Shown here in pieces: positions 19,376 to 28,950 of a stretch of 64,000 bases of DNA. Source of the DNA: Sporosarcina sp. BI001-red (GTDB taxonomy: Bacteria; Bacillota; Bacilli; Bacillales_A; Planococcaceae); contig NZ_QQAK01000013.1 of assembly GCF_003384035.1 (NCBI RefSeq), forward strand, positions 235,710 through 299,709, written 5' to 3'. The translations under genes were made by a program, and so were the position numbers. The notes beneath the pieces were generated by a model. The model had not been told where the DNA came from. It saw nothing but the letters and a program-made list of their open reading frames with translations, and made no database searches. The stretch's first letter is position 1. Every line of letters begins with the position of its first letter.

Positions 19376-19909
19376 ATGTTTTCATTTAGATATATTGATT
19401 ATACTAAAGTAAAGGCCCAATTGGCGAATGCAATTACTTTAGTAAACTTAAGTTTTGGGGTTATCGCCATTATACTGATTTCCAGAGATTTGTCACACAT
19501 GAGTTTGGTATTCATTTTCCTAGCAGCGTTATTCGATCGATTTGACGGGATGACGGCTCGTCACTTCCATACGGAATCTGCATTCGGCAAAGAATTGGAT
19601 TCCTTGAGTGATATTATATCGTTTGGAATCGCACCAGCGGTTCTCATCTATCATTCTGCCTTATCTGAAATGCTTTGGGTAGGAATAGCAGCAACGATTA
19701 TTTACATCGCTTGTGGGGCAGTTCGTCTTGCGAGATATAATGTAGAAGAATTTGATGGTGTATTCAGCGGTGTTCCGATTACTGCAGCAGGTGTCATTTT
19801 AACAGCTCTATATTTTGCGGTTCCATATGTCGCAGCACCATATCTTGTTATTGCGATGCTTATTCTATCTTGGGCGATGGTCAGCAACTTTAAAATTTCT
19901 AAATTATAA
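19376..19909 (+). CDS. pssA: CDP-diacylglycerol--serine O-phosphatidyltransferase
   Basis: Makes phosphatidylserine from CDP-diacylglycerol and serine, the step before Psd. The CDP-alcohol phosphotransferase signature is complete: DGMTAR, then G (in FGKEL), then DSLSD with the last aspartate. Six membrane helices are predicted. The 177 residues equal the B. subtilis enzyme. GGGAGG precedes the ATG. Its partner psd is on the other strand, so one short divergent control region serves both steps of the pathway. Confidence 0.95.
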   Translation: MFSFRYIDYTKVKAQLANAITLVNLSFGVIAIILISRDLSHMSLVFIFLAALFDRFDGMTARHFHTESAFGKELDSLSDIISFGIAPAVLIYHSALSEMLWVGIAATIIYIACGAVRLARYNVEEFDGVFSGVPITAAGVILTALYFAVPYVAAPYLVIAMLILSWAMVSNFKISKL

Positions 19910-19964
19910 TAACCAGCTTCTTCACTTGATTTCTAGCGTAGAGTTGAGTGGAGAGGTTTTTAAA

Positions 19965-19993
19965 TTGAAGATTAGTACGACACATGTTATAAT
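19965..19993 (+). promoter_or_regulatory. Sigma-A promoter of tRNA-Ser
   Basis: TTGAAG and a perfect TATAAT are separated by 17 bases, ending 15 bases before the tRNA. Confidence 0.8.
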
Positions 19994-20008
19994 TTTTCCA
20001 ATAAAAAT

Positions 20009-20099
20009 GGAGGCGTACCCAAGAGGCTGAAGGGGGCTGACTCGAAATCAGCTAGGGTGTGCAAGCGCCGCGGGAGTTCAAATCTTCTCGCCTCCGCCA
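20009..20099 (+). tRNA. tRNA-Ser (anticodon CGA)
   Basis: A class II tRNA with a long variable arm. The acceptor arms GGAGGCG and CGCCTCC pair. The anticodon stem GCTGA/TCAGC encloses a CTCGAAA loop, giving anticodon CGA, which reads UCG. The T-arm loop is TTCAAAT, and CCA is encoded at 20097-20099. Confidence 0.95.
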
Positions 20100-20110
20100 T
20101 ACATATATCG

Positions 20111-20144
20111 AACCGTCTCTGTAACTTTGCGAGACGGTTTTTAT
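20111..20144 (+). terminator. Terminator of tRNA-Ser
   Basis: Arms AACCGTCTC and GAGACGGTT followed by TTTT. Confidence 0.85.
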
Positions 20145-20246
20145 TTGGTTTTTAGTTCATAGTAAGTCGCGTCTGTGAGTTCGTTCCATTCTCCTTACCA
20201 ATCTGCTATTCTTAGAGTAGATAATTTACTGAAAGGGATGATTGAA

Positions 20247-20681
20247 ATGGCAGGACCCGCTTTAAAACAGCTCCATTCTCATCGGGCTATTCACGAAGGA
20301 GGACTATCTGGTGCCGTTGGAAAAACAGAGATGCTGATTGACTTCCTTCAAGAAGGCGATCATAAAAATGCAGAACGGGCAGCGAATGATTTAATCGATT
20401 ATTGGAAGACTCGTGTGATTAGTCATGCGGATGCGGAAGAAGACGGGTTTTATCAAGAATTCGTTACTGAAAATCCTGAAATGGAAAAGTCTGTTACCCA
20501 GCTGACACGTGATCATGATTTGATTAGAATCATTGTTGGAGACATTGAAACGTTAAGAGACACGGAAGGAATTAGTCCAAGCGTCCTTCAAAAATTCTAT
20601 GCATTATTAGTTGTGAACGAAATTCATAGTCGTGAAGAAGAACGTTTGCTATTTATAGAATCACCTAAAGAAGAAGCTTAA
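20247..20681 (+). CDS. Hemerythrin-like (HHE) cation-binding protein
   Basis: 144 residues, all-helical, with histidines and acids spaced as in hemerythrin domains: HSHRAIHEGG near the start, HADAEEDGFY, RDHDLI and EIHSREEERL. Such proteins carry a di-iron centre and take part in oxygen or nitric oxide sensing, iron handling or repair of iron-sulfur proteins; which applies here is unknown. The ATG at 20247 has GAAAGGG nine bases upstream; longer in-frame starts lack a site. It stands alone with its own terminator. Confidence 0.75.
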   Translation: MAGPALKQLHSHRAIHEGGLSGAVGKTEMLIDFLQEGDHKNAERAANDLIDYWKTRVISHADAEEDGFYQEFVTENPEMEKSVTQLTRDHDLIRIIVGDIETLRDTEGISPSVLQKFYALLVVNEIHSREEERLLFIESPKEEA

Positions 20682-20698
20682 AATAAATGGAGCAACAG

Positions 20699-20731
20699 AA
20701 CACGTCATTCAAGTAATGAATGACGTGTTTC
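20699..20731 (+). terminator. Terminator between hemerythrin and recQ
   Basis: Perfect arms AACACGTCATTCA and TGAATGACGTGTT around AGTAA, then TTT. Confidence 0.8.
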
Positions 20732-20751
20732 CAATGAAAGGAGCACTTTAA

Positions 20752-22524
20752 ATGATGGAACAAGCACTTGCTGTGCTCGCTGAGAAATTTGGATATACAT
20801 CATTCCGCACAGGTCAAGAGCAAGTCATTCAGCATGTGATGGATGGACAGGATGCTCTTTGTGTTATGCCAACTGGCGGCGGTAAATCGTTGTGCTACCA
20901 AGTTCCAGCAATGCTATTCGAAGGAACGGTCCTCGTCATATCCCCACTTATTTCCCTTATGAAAGATCAGGTAGACGCACTTTGGCAGCTCGGAATTCCT
21001 GCTGCCTACATAAACAGCACGTTATCGTCAGAGGAGTATTTCGGTATTCTTGAAAATGCGATTGCCGGACAATATCGACTCCTTTATATTGCACCTGAAC
21101 GTCTGGAGTCCGAGTCATTTCTAAGAGAATTAAGCAGGATGAACGTTCCAATGATCGCAATCGATGAGGCACACTGTATTTCCCAATGGGGTCATGATTT
21201 CAGACCGAGTTACCGAAATATTAGCCGTGTCTTGAACTGTTTTGATGAAAAACCGGTCTTGCTCGCGTTAACTGCAACGGCTACGCCTAACGTTCGGGAA
21301 GATATTCGCTTACAGCTAGGAATTCCCGAAGAGCAGACGGTGATGACTGGGTTTGAGCGGTCGAATTTAGTGTTTACGGTCGTAAAAGGGCAAAATCGCG
21401 AGAAGTTCATCAAAGAAGTGGCGAGTAAAAACAAAGGGGAAGCTGGAATTGTGTATGCAGCAACTCGAAAAGCGGTCGAGAGTATTTATGATCTGTTAGA
21501 CCGGGCTGGATTTGAAGTGGTGAAATATCATGGCGGAATGTCAGATACAGAACGACATCACGAGCAAGAACGATTTTTGAATGATGAGGCAACAGTGATG
21601 GTCGCTACAAATGCGTTTGGTATGGGAATTGACAAGTCGAATATTCGATACGTCATCCACTACCAGATGCCGAAAAATATGGAAAGTTATTATCAGGAAG
21701 CAGGGCGCGCGGGGCGGGACGGTCTTGATAGTGAATGTGTGCTTCTGTTTGCATCACAGGATATCCAGACGCAGCGTTTTCTGATCGACCAATCACCGGA
21801 TCCTTCCAGAGTTCCAGCAGAACTCGAAAAACTACAAGGGATGATTGACTATTGTCATACTGAAAATTGTTTGCAGCAATACATCGTGACGTATTTCGGC
21901 GAAAAAGATGCCCCGAAGTGTGGCAGGTGTGCAAATTGCACAGATACACGCGAGCAGATGGATGTTACACTGGAAGCCCAAAAAGTGTTGTCGTGTGTCA
22001 TTCGGATGGGTCAACGTTTTGGCAAAACGATGATTGCTCAAGTGTTAACCGGTTCGAGAAATAAAAAGTTGCTGGACTTTAAGTTTGATAAACTGACAAC
22101 ATACGGTTTGCTGAAAGAAAAGAATGCGAAAGAAGTTTCCGATTTTATTGAGTTTCTGATTTCGGCGAATTGTCTCCAAGTGGAGAATGGGCAGTTTCCA
22201 ACAATTCGAGTCGCTGAGCGTGGAAAAGAAGTGTTGCTTGGCAATGACAAGATTATGCGGAAAGGCTCGTTTGTTTCAAAAGTGCTGACAGAAAATGATC
22301 CGTTGTTCGAACAGCTTCGACAATTGAGACGGAAACTTTCTCAAGAAGCTGGCGTCCCTCCATTCGTTGTGTTCTCGGACAAGACTTTGAAGGATATGGC
22401 GATGAAGAAGCCGGCAACGTCTGCGGAGTTCTTGAATGTAGTTGGGGTTGGACAAACCAAACTTGAGACATACGGAGAGGCGTTCATCGAAGAGATTAAT
22501 TCTTTTCAACTTCAGGAAATATGA
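20752..22524 (+). CDS. recQ: ATP-dependent DNA helicase RecQ
   Basis: A 3'-5' helicase for recombination and fork repair. Seen in order: motif 0/I with PTGGGKSLCYQ, the DEAHCISQWGHDFRP box, motif VI (QEAGRAGRDG), the zinc-binding Cys cluster (CLQQY, then CGRCANC) and a C-terminal HRDC domain. At 590 residues it is close in length to B. subtilis YocI (RecS). Two ATGs in a row start the gene behind AAAGGAG. Confidence 0.95.
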   Translation: MMEQALAVLAEKFGYTSFRTGQEQVIQHVMDGQDALCVMPTGGGKSLCYQVPAMLFEGTVLVISPLISLMKDQVDALWQLGIPAAYINSTLSSEEYFGILENAIAGQYRLLYIAPERLESESFLRELSRMNVPMIAIDEAHCISQWGHDFRPSYRNISRVLNCFDEKPVLLALTATATPNVREDIRLQLGIPEEQTVMTGFERSNLVFTVVKGQNREKFIKEVASKNKGEAGIVYAATRKAVESIYDLLDRAGFEVVKYHGGMSDTERHHEQERFLNDEATVMVATNAFGMGIDKSNIRYVIHYQMPKNMESYYQEAGRAGRDGLDSECVLLFASQDIQTQRFLIDQSPDPSRVPAELEKLQGMIDYCHTENCLQQYIVTYFGEKDAPKCGRCANCTDTREQMDVTLEAQKVLSCVIRMGQRFGKTMIAQVLTGSRNKKLLDFKFDKLTTYGLLKEKNAKEVSDFIEFLISANCLQVENGQFPTIRVAERGKEVLLGNDKIMRKGSFVSKVLTENDPLFEQLRQLRRKLSQEAGVPPFVVFSDKTLKDMAMKKPATSAEFLNVVGVGQTKLETYGEAFIEEINSFQLQEI

Positions 22525-22554
22525 GCGAGAACTTCCACAAAAATAGGTAAATTA

Positions 22555-22584
22555 AAAACATACTAGTGATTAGTATGTTTTTTG
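22555..22584 (+). terminator. Terminator downstream of recQ
   Basis: Arms AAACATACTA and TAGTATGTTT followed by Ts. It lies between convergent genes and may serve both. Confidence 0.8.
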
Positions 22585-22596
22585 TGTTGTATCCGG

Positions 22597-23019
22597 TTAT
22601 TCCTCGTGGCTTATTTGCCATTCAATGCCAAACTGATCTTTCATTTTCCCGTAGCATTTACTGAAAAATGTCTCCTGTAATTCCATGGACACGTGACCGC
22701 CTTGCTTGAGCTTTTCAAATGCCGCATTGAGTTCATTAGGTTCATCACTGACGAATGCCAGGCTGATGTTATTGCCGACTACGACGGGAGAACCAGGGAA
22801 TGTGTCAGAGAACATGATGACATCATTCTTTATTGTAAGACGTGTATGCATGATCAAATCTTTTGCCTCTTCGGGTAATGGGTATTCAGGATTCTGTGGA
22901 GACTCACCAAATGTCATAAACTGAGGTTTCTCCGTTTTGAATGCATCCGCATAAAATTCCACCGCTTGGCGACAAGTTCCGTTAAATGTTACATATACAT
23001 TAATGCCGATAGGAACCAC
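22597..23019 (-). CDS. VOC-superfamily protein (PhnB/glyoxalase-like)
   Basis: 140 residues with the paired beta-alpha-beta-beta-beta fold of vicinal oxygen chelate proteins. The opening INVYVTFNGTCRQAVEFYAD and the end KDQFGIEWQIS are typical of the PhnB-like subgroup. Members include enzymes and drug-binding proteins, and the substrate cannot be inferred. The start is GTG at 23019 with GAGGA a few bases upstream. Confidence 0.85.
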   Translation of the reverse strand: MVPIGINVYVTFNGTCRQAVEFYADAFKTEKPQFMTFGESPQNPEYPLPEEAKDLIMHTRLTIKNDVIMFSDTFPGSPVVVGNNISLAFVSDEPNELNAAFEKLKQGGHVSMELQETFFSKCYGKMKDQFGIEWQISHEE

Positions 23020-23158
23020 TCCATTCCTCTATATTTCAGATAAGTCTGTTTCTTATTATATCATGTCCACGAGTTGAGCGGTATTAGCAGTGAATTACTA
23101 TGGATCATCTGAAGCCAGAGATATTGGTACAGCGACCCTTATAGAATGGGAAACCCAT

Positions 23159-24325
23159 TCACCTAGCCGTTGCTGTCCGTTGTTTGACCAAGCCGTAAAT
23201 GGTATAAGCTGCTACGAGTAGCAAGAGGACGCCGGTGAAGGTGAATGCACCACTGAAATTCAAATTCAATGCTCCGATCGTATACGATCCCACAACAACG
23301 CCCATTGAGAAAAATGCATAGAAATAACCGTATGCTTTCCCTCGGTAGGCGGCTTCGGAAGAATCGATGAGCAATGAGTTGATGGATGGGAAGAGAAATG
23401 CGAATCCGACCCCATATAAAGCCATTGTTCCATAAAGACTGCCAAGCTCGTCCGCGCGACTCAAGAGCAACATGCTTACACCCATTAATGAAATTCCGAA
23501 TGCAAGTGTAATCATCGGTCTCACGCGATCAAAAATTCGGTTAATGGGCAATAAAAAAACGAGAATTGCCACAATGCCAAACGTACTCAAAAGAGTACCT
23601 GTTGTTTTTGTATCAAATCCAAGCAATTCAACCCTTAGTGGAAGGATAAGCGCGAGGACTCCTTGCGAAAACATAAGGAAGAAAGCACCTGCAAATGCAC
23701 GTTGAATGCCCGGGTGTCGAAACATTGCTCCAACATGCTTCTCCTTGGACTTTTCACCTGACTTTTTGACCCGCTTGACGGATCGTAATAGAAGGAAAGC
23801 TAAAAGTGCGAGTATCGCCATGATGATGCCGTTCACAAGCATAATTGCAGGTGTTCCTTTTATAGGATTTCCGATTACTGATGCAACGATTCCGCTATAA
23901 GCGGGACCTGCAATCGCTGCCATTCCAACAAATGCACCAGAAATGGCAACACTTTTTCCGCGTTTTTCCGGTTCTGCTCGATTCGCTAAAAATGTAAAAG
24001 CCGCAGGAATGATCAGCCCATTCGTAAAGCCGTGAACGAAACGGACACCGACCAGCAGCCAAGCAGCATGAACTGTGGAATAGAGCGTCAATGCAACAGC
24101 GTTCGTTAAAAGACCAATTAGCAAGATCTTAAATGGACCTCTTTTATCGGTAACAAATCCTGAAATAACATTCCCGAAAACGTTCGCAAGTGAGTAGGTC
24201 CCGACAACTAATCCCGCTACAAAAGTGGAAGCACCTAGGGATAGTGCAAATGGACTCATAATAGGTAGCTGAGAGAACAAATCAAAAAAGGAAAAGAATA
24301 CGATTAAATAAACAAAACCCCGCAT
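23159..24325 (-). CDS. MFS transporter
   Basis: 388 residues with about twelve hydrophobic helices. The loop-2 signature G(FV)TDKRGP(FK) follows helix 2 and a longer charged loop near residue 195 (KRVKKSGEKSKEK) marks the middle. This pattern fits drug-efflux-type members, but the substrate is unknown. ATG at 24325 with GAGGCG upstream. It is a single gene, divergent from ddh. Confidence 0.85.
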   Translation of the reverse strand: MRGFVYLIVFFSFFDLFSQLPIMSPFALSLGASTFVAGLVVGTYSLANVFGNVISGFVTDKRGPFKILLIGLLTNAVALTLYSTVHAAWLLVGVRFVHGFTNGLIIPAAFTFLANRAEPEKRGKSVAISGAFVGMAAIAGPAYSGIVASVIGNPIKGTPAIMLVNGIIMAILALLAFLLLRSVKRVKKSGEKSKEKHVGAMFRHPGIQRAFAGAFFLMFSQGVLALILPLRVELLGFDTKTTGTLLSTFGIVAILVFLLPINRIFDRVRPMITLAFGISLMGVSMLLLSRADELGSLYGTMALYGVGFAFLFPSINSLLIDSSEAAYRGKAYGYFYAFFSMGVVVGSYTIGALNLNFSGAFTFTGVLLLLVAAYTIYGLVKQRTATAR

Positions 24326-24529
24326 AGGTACGCCTCATTTCAAAAATTCATAAATCATGCTTATTTTATCATGATAACGTTTTAAATCAACGAACAACAT
24401 AGGAATTCACAGATGTCTGGTAAATGTGTGACGAATTTGTAGAAAGACCTGAACGTTGAAGAAAAAATAGCAATCTCTCTAAAAAAACTGTAAAATAACG
24501 AATAGTCAAACGAAATGGGGGAATGAGGC

Positions 24530-25516
24530 ATGGAACCGAAGATTAGAATTGGTATCGCAGGATACGGTAACCTCGGCAAAGGGGTTGAATTCGCGATATC
24601 CCAACAAGCTGATATGGAGTTGGTCGGAATTTTCACGAGAAGAGATCCGAGTAACGTTCACCCAATCGGTGACAGTGTTTCTGTCTATCCGTTAGCAAAA
24701 GTGGAAGATTATACAGAGAAAGTAGATGTCATGATTCTTTGCGGAGGGTCTCGCGCAGATTTACCTGAACAAGGTCCTGAACTTGCAAAGTTGTTTACGA
24801 CGGTTGACAGTTTCGATACGCATGCTAAAATTCCAGAATATTTTGATGCGCTTGATGAAGCGGCAGCTCCAGCAGGAACCACAGCGATCTTGTCTGTCGG
24901 CTGGGATCCGGGTCTGTTCTCATTAAACCGTCTTTACGGAGAGACTGTGCTAGCTGATGGTGTCACGTATACGTTCTGGGGCAAGGGACTAAGTCAAGGA
25001 CATTCTGACGCAGTACGTCGGATTGATGGTGTGAAAAATGCTGTCCAATATACAATTCCTTCTGACGAAGCAATTTCCAAAGTTCGAGCGGGAGAACAGC
25101 CTGAATTATCTACACGCGAGAAGCATGTCCGTGAGTGCTATGTCGTCTTAAAAGAAGGCGCGGATGCAGCGATTGTTGAAGAAACTATCGTGACAATGCC
25201 TGACTACTTCGCGGACTATGATACGACTGTTACGTTTATCAGCGAAGAGGAAATGCAAGAGAACCATAGCTCGATGCCCCATGGAGGTTTTGTCATACGC
25301 AGCGGTAAGACTGGGAATGGTACGAATCAGGTGATGGAATATTCCTTGACTCTGGATAGTAATCCTGAGTTTACGTCAAGTGTCCTTACTGCATATGCAC
25401 GTGCTGCTCATAAGTTAAACAAACTGGGCCAACATGGTGCGAAAACCGTATTCGATATTCCACCAGGTCTTTTATCACCAAAAAGTCCTGCCCAACTTCG
25501 AAAAGAATTGTTGTAA
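24530..25516 (+). CDS. ddh: meso-Diaminopimelate D-dehydrogenase
   Basis: An NADPH enzyme that makes meso-diaminopimelate from tetrahydrodipicolinate in one step, bypassing the acylated branch to lysine. The Rossmann loop GIAGYGNLGKG is near residue 7; the family segments SVGWDPGLFSLNR and WGKGLSQGHSDAVRRIDGV are intact. 328 residues is normal. This enzyme is patchy among Bacillales but typical of Lysinibacillus and Sporosarcina relatives, and is one basis for the organism guess. GGGGGAATGAGG precedes the ATG. Confidence 0.95.
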   Translation: MEPKIRIGIAGYGNLGKGVEFAISQQADMELVGIFTRRDPSNVHPIGDSVSVYPLAKVEDYTEKVDVMILCGGSRADLPEQGPELAKLFTTVDSFDTHAKIPEYFDALDEAAAPAGTTAILSVGWDPGLFSLNRLYGETVLADGVTYTFWGKGLSQGHSDAVRRIDGVKNAVQYTIPSDEAISKVRAGEQPELSTREKHVRECYVVLKEGADAAIVEETIVTMPDYFADYDTTVTFISEEEMQENHSSMPHGGFVIRSGKTGNGTNQVMEYSLTLDSNPEFTSSVLTAYARAAHKLNKLGQHGAKTVFDIPPGLLSPKSPAQLRKELL

Positions 25517-25591
25517 GAATGGTATGGATACTTTGAAAATGAACCAACATGTACTATACTAGTAACATATTTACTTAGGGGGTCGAAGGAT

Positions 25592-26680
25592 TTGGCTAAA
25601 ATGGATGACACGCTACACATGCTTAAAGAATTAACAGATGCAAAAGGTACAGGTGGTAACGAACGTGAACCACGTGATGTGATGAAACGGTACATCGAGC
25701 CATTTGCAGACGAGATTGACCAGGATGGACTTGGTTCACTCATCGCAAAACATACTGGCGATGCAGACGGCCCTAAAGTGATGGTAGCAGGTCACCTTGA
25801 CGAAGTCGGATTCATGATTTCCCGTATTGACGATAAAGGTTTCTTGAGCTTCCAAACAATCGGAGGCTGGTGGTCGCAAGTTATGCTCGCACAACGTGTG
25901 ACGATTGTAACGCGCAAAGGTGATTCTGTTACAGGAATTATCGGTTCAAAACCACCACATATTTTGCCTGCTGAAGTACGCAAAAAACCAGTAGACATCA
26001 AAGATATGTTCATCGATATCGGTGCATCTTCACGTGAAGAAGCGATGGAGTGGGGCGTTTCACCTGGAGACATGGTCGTACCTTACTTCGAATTCACGGT
26101 TATGAATAACGAAAAGTATTTGCTTGCCAAAGCTTGGGATAACCGGATTGGCTGCGCGATTGCAATTGACGTTATGAAGGAACTGAACAAGCAAGGACAC
26201 CCGAATACACTTTATAGTGTCGGGGCTGTCCAAGAAGAAGTCGGTCTTCGTGGTGCTGGAACAGCAGCTAACAAAATCAAGCCGGACATCGGTTTTGCAG
26301 TGGACGTCGGTATCGCAGGGGATACACCAGGAGTTACTGCTAAAGAAGCAGCAGCTAAAATGGGAGACGGCCCACAAATCATTCTTTATGACGCTTCTAT
26401 GATTGCGCACAAAGGGTTACGTGACTTTGTCGTAGACACAGCTGAAGAAAACGGCATTCCGTATCAGTTCGATTCTATGTCAGGTGGCGGAACAGACGCT
26501 GGCTCAATCCACTTGAGCGGCAATGGTGTTCCTTCAATCGCAATCACTGTCGCAACACGTTACATTCACAGTCACGCAGCGATGTTACACCGCGATGATT
26601 ATGAAAACGCTGTGAAACTGATTGTAGAAGTCATTAAAAAGCTTGACCAAGAAACAGTCAACAAGATTATTTCTGAATAA
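25592..26680 (+). CDS. M42 family aminopeptidase (YsdC-like)
   Basis: A di-metal aminopeptidase that trims peptides, usually as a large tetrahedral assembly. Metal ligands are visible: [28 protein letters not shown], then [10 protein letters not shown] and the late His in RYIHSHAAM. 362 residues. I use the TTG at 25592, with GGGGG nine bases upstream; the ATG at 25601 is possible. An imperfect hairpin near 26687-26721 followed by Ts probably ends the transcript. Confidence 0.92.
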   Translation: MAKMDDTLHMLKELTDAKGTGGNEREPRDVMKRYIEPFADEIDQDGLGSLIAKHTGDADGPKVMVAGHLDEVGFMISRIDDKGFLSFQTIGGWWSQVMLAQRVTIVTRKGDSVTGIIGSKPPHILPAEVRKKPVDIKDMFIDIGASSREEAMEWGVSPGDMVVPYFEFTVMNNEKYLLAKAWDNRIGCAIAIDVMKELNKQGHPNTLYSVGAVQEEVGLRGAGTAANKIKPDIGFAVDVGIAGDTPGVTAKEAAAKMGDGPQIILYDASMIAHKGLRDFVVDTAEENGIPYQFDSMSGGGTDAGSIHLSGNGVPSIAITVATRYIHSHAAMLHRDDYENAVKLIVEVIKKLDQETVNKIISE

Positions 26681-26810
26681 ATAGGGAAGAGGCAGATCAG
26701 GTAATGGTCTGTCTCTTTTTATTTTGCGTAAAGTATAAAAATGCATTTGACTTTATAAATATTCATAATTATACTGTGAATAACCAATTTTATTCATGGA
26801 GGATGATTTT

Positions 26811-27770
26811 ATGACAAGCGCATTCGAATTGAAGTACATGGAGAAGCAATTGAAGGGAAAAGACTTTTTAGCAATCGAGGATTTTTCAACTGAAGAAATT
26901 GATTATCTTCTAGAGCAAGCGACGAAAATGAAGAAAGATTTCCTTGCAGGTGGCACATCCAAACCACTCGAAGGAAAAACTCTCGGAATGGTCTTTGAAA
27001 AGAATTCGACGCGTACTCGTATTTCGTTCGATGTGGGCATGTTCCAATTAGGCGGGCATGCATTGATGATGAATCCAACTGAACTTCAAATTGGACGTGG
27101 GGAGTCGATTGCAGATACAGCGAAAGTATTTTCTGAATATCTGGATGGCGTAATGATTCGCGCAAACTCTCATGAAATGGTGAAAGAATTTGCAGACAAT
27201 GCGTCAATTCCCGTCATTAATGGGCTAACAGATAAAGTACACCCTTGCCAAGCACTGGCGGATTTATTGACCATCCAAGAAGTGAAAGGGAAGTTAGCGG
27301 GATTAAAACTTGTCTATATCGGGGACGGCAACAATGTTGCGCATTCGCTACTAATGGCCGCTGCTAAAATGGGGATCCATACAGCAATCGCTACACCGGT
27401 TGGATACGAAATGGATGGTGATATTGCAACGTCCATTGAAAAAGCAGCCAAACAGTCAGGCGTAACGATGACACAGCTGACAGATCCGGTTGAAGCTGCA
27501 AAAGATGCAGACATTTTGTATACAGACGTATGGATCAGTATGGGTGACGATGAACAATCCGAACAGCGTCTGGCAGATTTCGAAGGATTTGAAATCAATG
27601 ACGAACTTGCTGGCCATGCTAAATCCGATTACACGTTCATGCACTGTCTACCCGCCCATCGCGGTCAAGAAGTTTCCGCATCGGTTATTGATGGGACGCA
27701 ATCAGTCGTATTCCAACAGGCTGGAAATCGGTTGCATGCTCAGAAAGCCTTGCTCGCCGCGTTATTATAA
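26811..27770 (+). CDS. argF: Ornithine carbamoyltransferase
   Basis: Joins ornithine and carbamoyl phosphate to citrulline in arginine synthesis. The carbamoyl-phosphate loop FEKNSTRTRISF, the HPCQALADL segment and the ornithine-side HCLPAHRG are all present. The ATG at 26811 has GGAGGAT eight bases upstream; an earlier ATG at 26796 overlaps that site. 319 residues. It stands alone here, with no other arginine genes in the window. AT-rich TGAATA and TATTCA half-sites just upstream recall ArgR boxes, but the spacing is wrong. Confidence 0.94.
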   Translation: MTSAFELKYMEKQLKGKDFLAIEDFSTEEIDYLLEQATKMKKDFLAGGTSKPLEGKTLGMVFEKNSTRTRISFDVGMFQLGGHALMMNPTELQIGRGESIADTAKVFSEYLDGVMIRANSHEMVKEFADNASIPVINGLTDKVHPCQALADLLTIQEVKGKLAGLKLVYIGDGNNVAHSLLMAAAKMGIHTAIATPVGYEMDGDIATSIEKAAKQSGVTMTQLTDPVEAAKDADILYTDVWISMGDDEQSEQRLADFEGFEINDELAGHAKSDYTFMHCLPAHRGQEVSASVIDGTQSVVFQQAGNRLHAQKALLAALL

Positions 27771-27775
27771 AATGA

Positions 27776-27827
27776 AAAAGGGATCGCACTTACACCTAAT
27801 GGGTGTGTTGCGATCCCTTTGCTTTTT
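27776..27827. terminator. Terminator between argF and sspI
   Basis: Long hairpin, outer arms AGGGATCGCA and TGCGATCCCT with an inner ACACC/GGGTGT stem, then a T run; A run on the other side. Confidence 0.82.
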
Positions 27828-27830
27828 TCG

Positions 27831-28043
27831 TCACTGTGCAGCAAATGCGTGCTCGAGTTCACCTGTAATCTTCATCTTTTCCTGATCATCGGCGCGCTGC
27901 CAAAGCTTTTCGAAGAACACGCCTAAGCCAGGAAGCAGATGCTCTTCTCCACGTGCAATTGCATCATCGACAACGCCGCGGATATCTTGCGCTTTGTTAT
28001 CCGTCATATTGGCGGTAATGGCATCTCTAATTTGAAAATTCAT
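27831..28043 (-). CDS. sspI: Small acid-soluble spore protein I
   Basis: 70 residues matching the SspI family by length and by the central motif GEEHLLPGLGVFFE and the LWQ segment. It is made in the forespore; its precise role is unknown. AAAGGAGG is well placed before the ATG. Upstream, GATACTA (minus strand of 28075-28081) resembles a sigma-G -10, with TGTATC 19 bases further up; the spacing is slightly long. Its presence indicates a spore former. Confidence 0.93.
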   Translation of the reverse strand: MNFQIRDAITANMTDNKAQDIRGVVDDAIARGEEHLLPGLGVFFEKLWQRADDQEKMKITGELEHAFAAQ

Positions 28044-28138
28044 TCATCTGACCTCCTTTCAACGTACTTGAGTTTAGTATCGCCAAGAGGGCTTGTCTTT
28101 GATACACTGAAAAGAAAAAAAGGAAGTTGTCCTACACT

Positions 28139-28903
28139 ATGAAACGTATTGAATCCACACAAAACGCACTTGTGAAACACTGGAAAAAACTTATTACAAC
28201 GAAGAAAGAGCGAGAACGCTCCGAAGAATTCATCATCGAAGGCCATCACTTGGTGGAAGAAGCGCTTAAGATTGAAGGTTCCGTACTGCACATCATGTTC
28301 CGTGAAGATGTTGAAATTCCGTTTGAATTAGAAGAGTCTTCGATTCAAATCATTGAAATGACGAAAGCAGTAGCAGCTGAAATTTCAGAAACCGAACACC
28401 CCCAAGGCATTTTTGCACATTGCAAACAGCCGATTCCTTCAGAAAATCTGTACTCAGAATGGAAACGTCTTCTATTCATCGACGCAGTTCAAGATCCAGG
28501 CAACATCGGAACAATGATCCGTACGGCAGATGCTGCTGGAATGGACGCTGTGATTCTTGGTAAGGGGTGTGCCGATCCTTTTAACCCGAAAACAGTCCGT
28601 TCTGGGCAAGGTTCCCATTTCCATATCCCTATCGTAAAAGGCGACTTGAATGAATGGATCGACCGTGCAAAACAAGGCGGACTGCAAGTAATTGGAACTG
28701 GATTGCAACAAGCAAAAGATCATTTCACAGTGGACGCACTGCCTGCTTTTGCACTCCTTATGGGCAATGAAGGGGCAGGAGTTGCAGATGAATACCTCGA
28801 GCAAGCAGATACGATTGTGAAGATTCCTTTGTACGGTGAAGCAGAATCGTTGAACGTTGCGGTAGCAGCAGGCATCTTGCTGTACACATATGCACGCCGC
28901 TAA
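28139..28903 (+). CDS. TrmH/SpoU-family RNA 2'-O-methyltransferase (YsgA-like)
   Basis: 254 residues. The N-terminal substrate-binding domain (KRIESTQNALVKHWKKL) leads into the knotted SPOUT domain with its three motifs: QDPGNIGTMIRTADAAG, LLMGNEGAGV and IPLYGEAESLNVAVAAG. It transfers methyl from S-adenosylmethionine to a ribose in rRNA or tRNA; the target base is not known. I start at the ATG at 28139 as in B. subtilis YsgA; a TTG at 28127 sits right on the AAGGAAG site. As in B. subtilis it lies between sspI and pheS. Confidence 0.9.
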   Translation: MKRIESTQNALVKHWKKLITTKKERERSEEFIIEGHHLVEEALKIEGSVLHIMFREDVEIPFELEESSIQIIEMTKAVAAEISETEHPQGIFAHCKQPIPSENLYSEWKRLLFIDAVQDPGNIGTMIRTADAAGMDAVILGKGCADPFNPKTVRSGQGSHFHIPIVKGDLNEWIDRAKQGGLQVIGTGLQQAKDHFTVDALPAFALLMGNEGAGVADEYLEQADTIVKIPLYGEAESLNVAVAAGILLYTYARR

Positions 28904-28915
28904 GTCGCTCCAGTA

Positions 28916-28944
28916 TTGAAGTATGAAACGGATTCCGCTATACT
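28916..28944 (+). promoter_or_regulatory. Sigma-A promoter of the pheST T-box transcript
   Basis: TTGAAG and TATACT with a 17-base spacer, placing the transcript start near 28951. Confidence 0.75.
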
Positions 28945-28950
28945 GATGAG

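Noticed and set aside
26750..26800. ArgR box upstream of argF
   Set aside because: TGAATA and TATTCA half-sites exist but their spacing does not fit an 18-bp ARG box; too weak to list.
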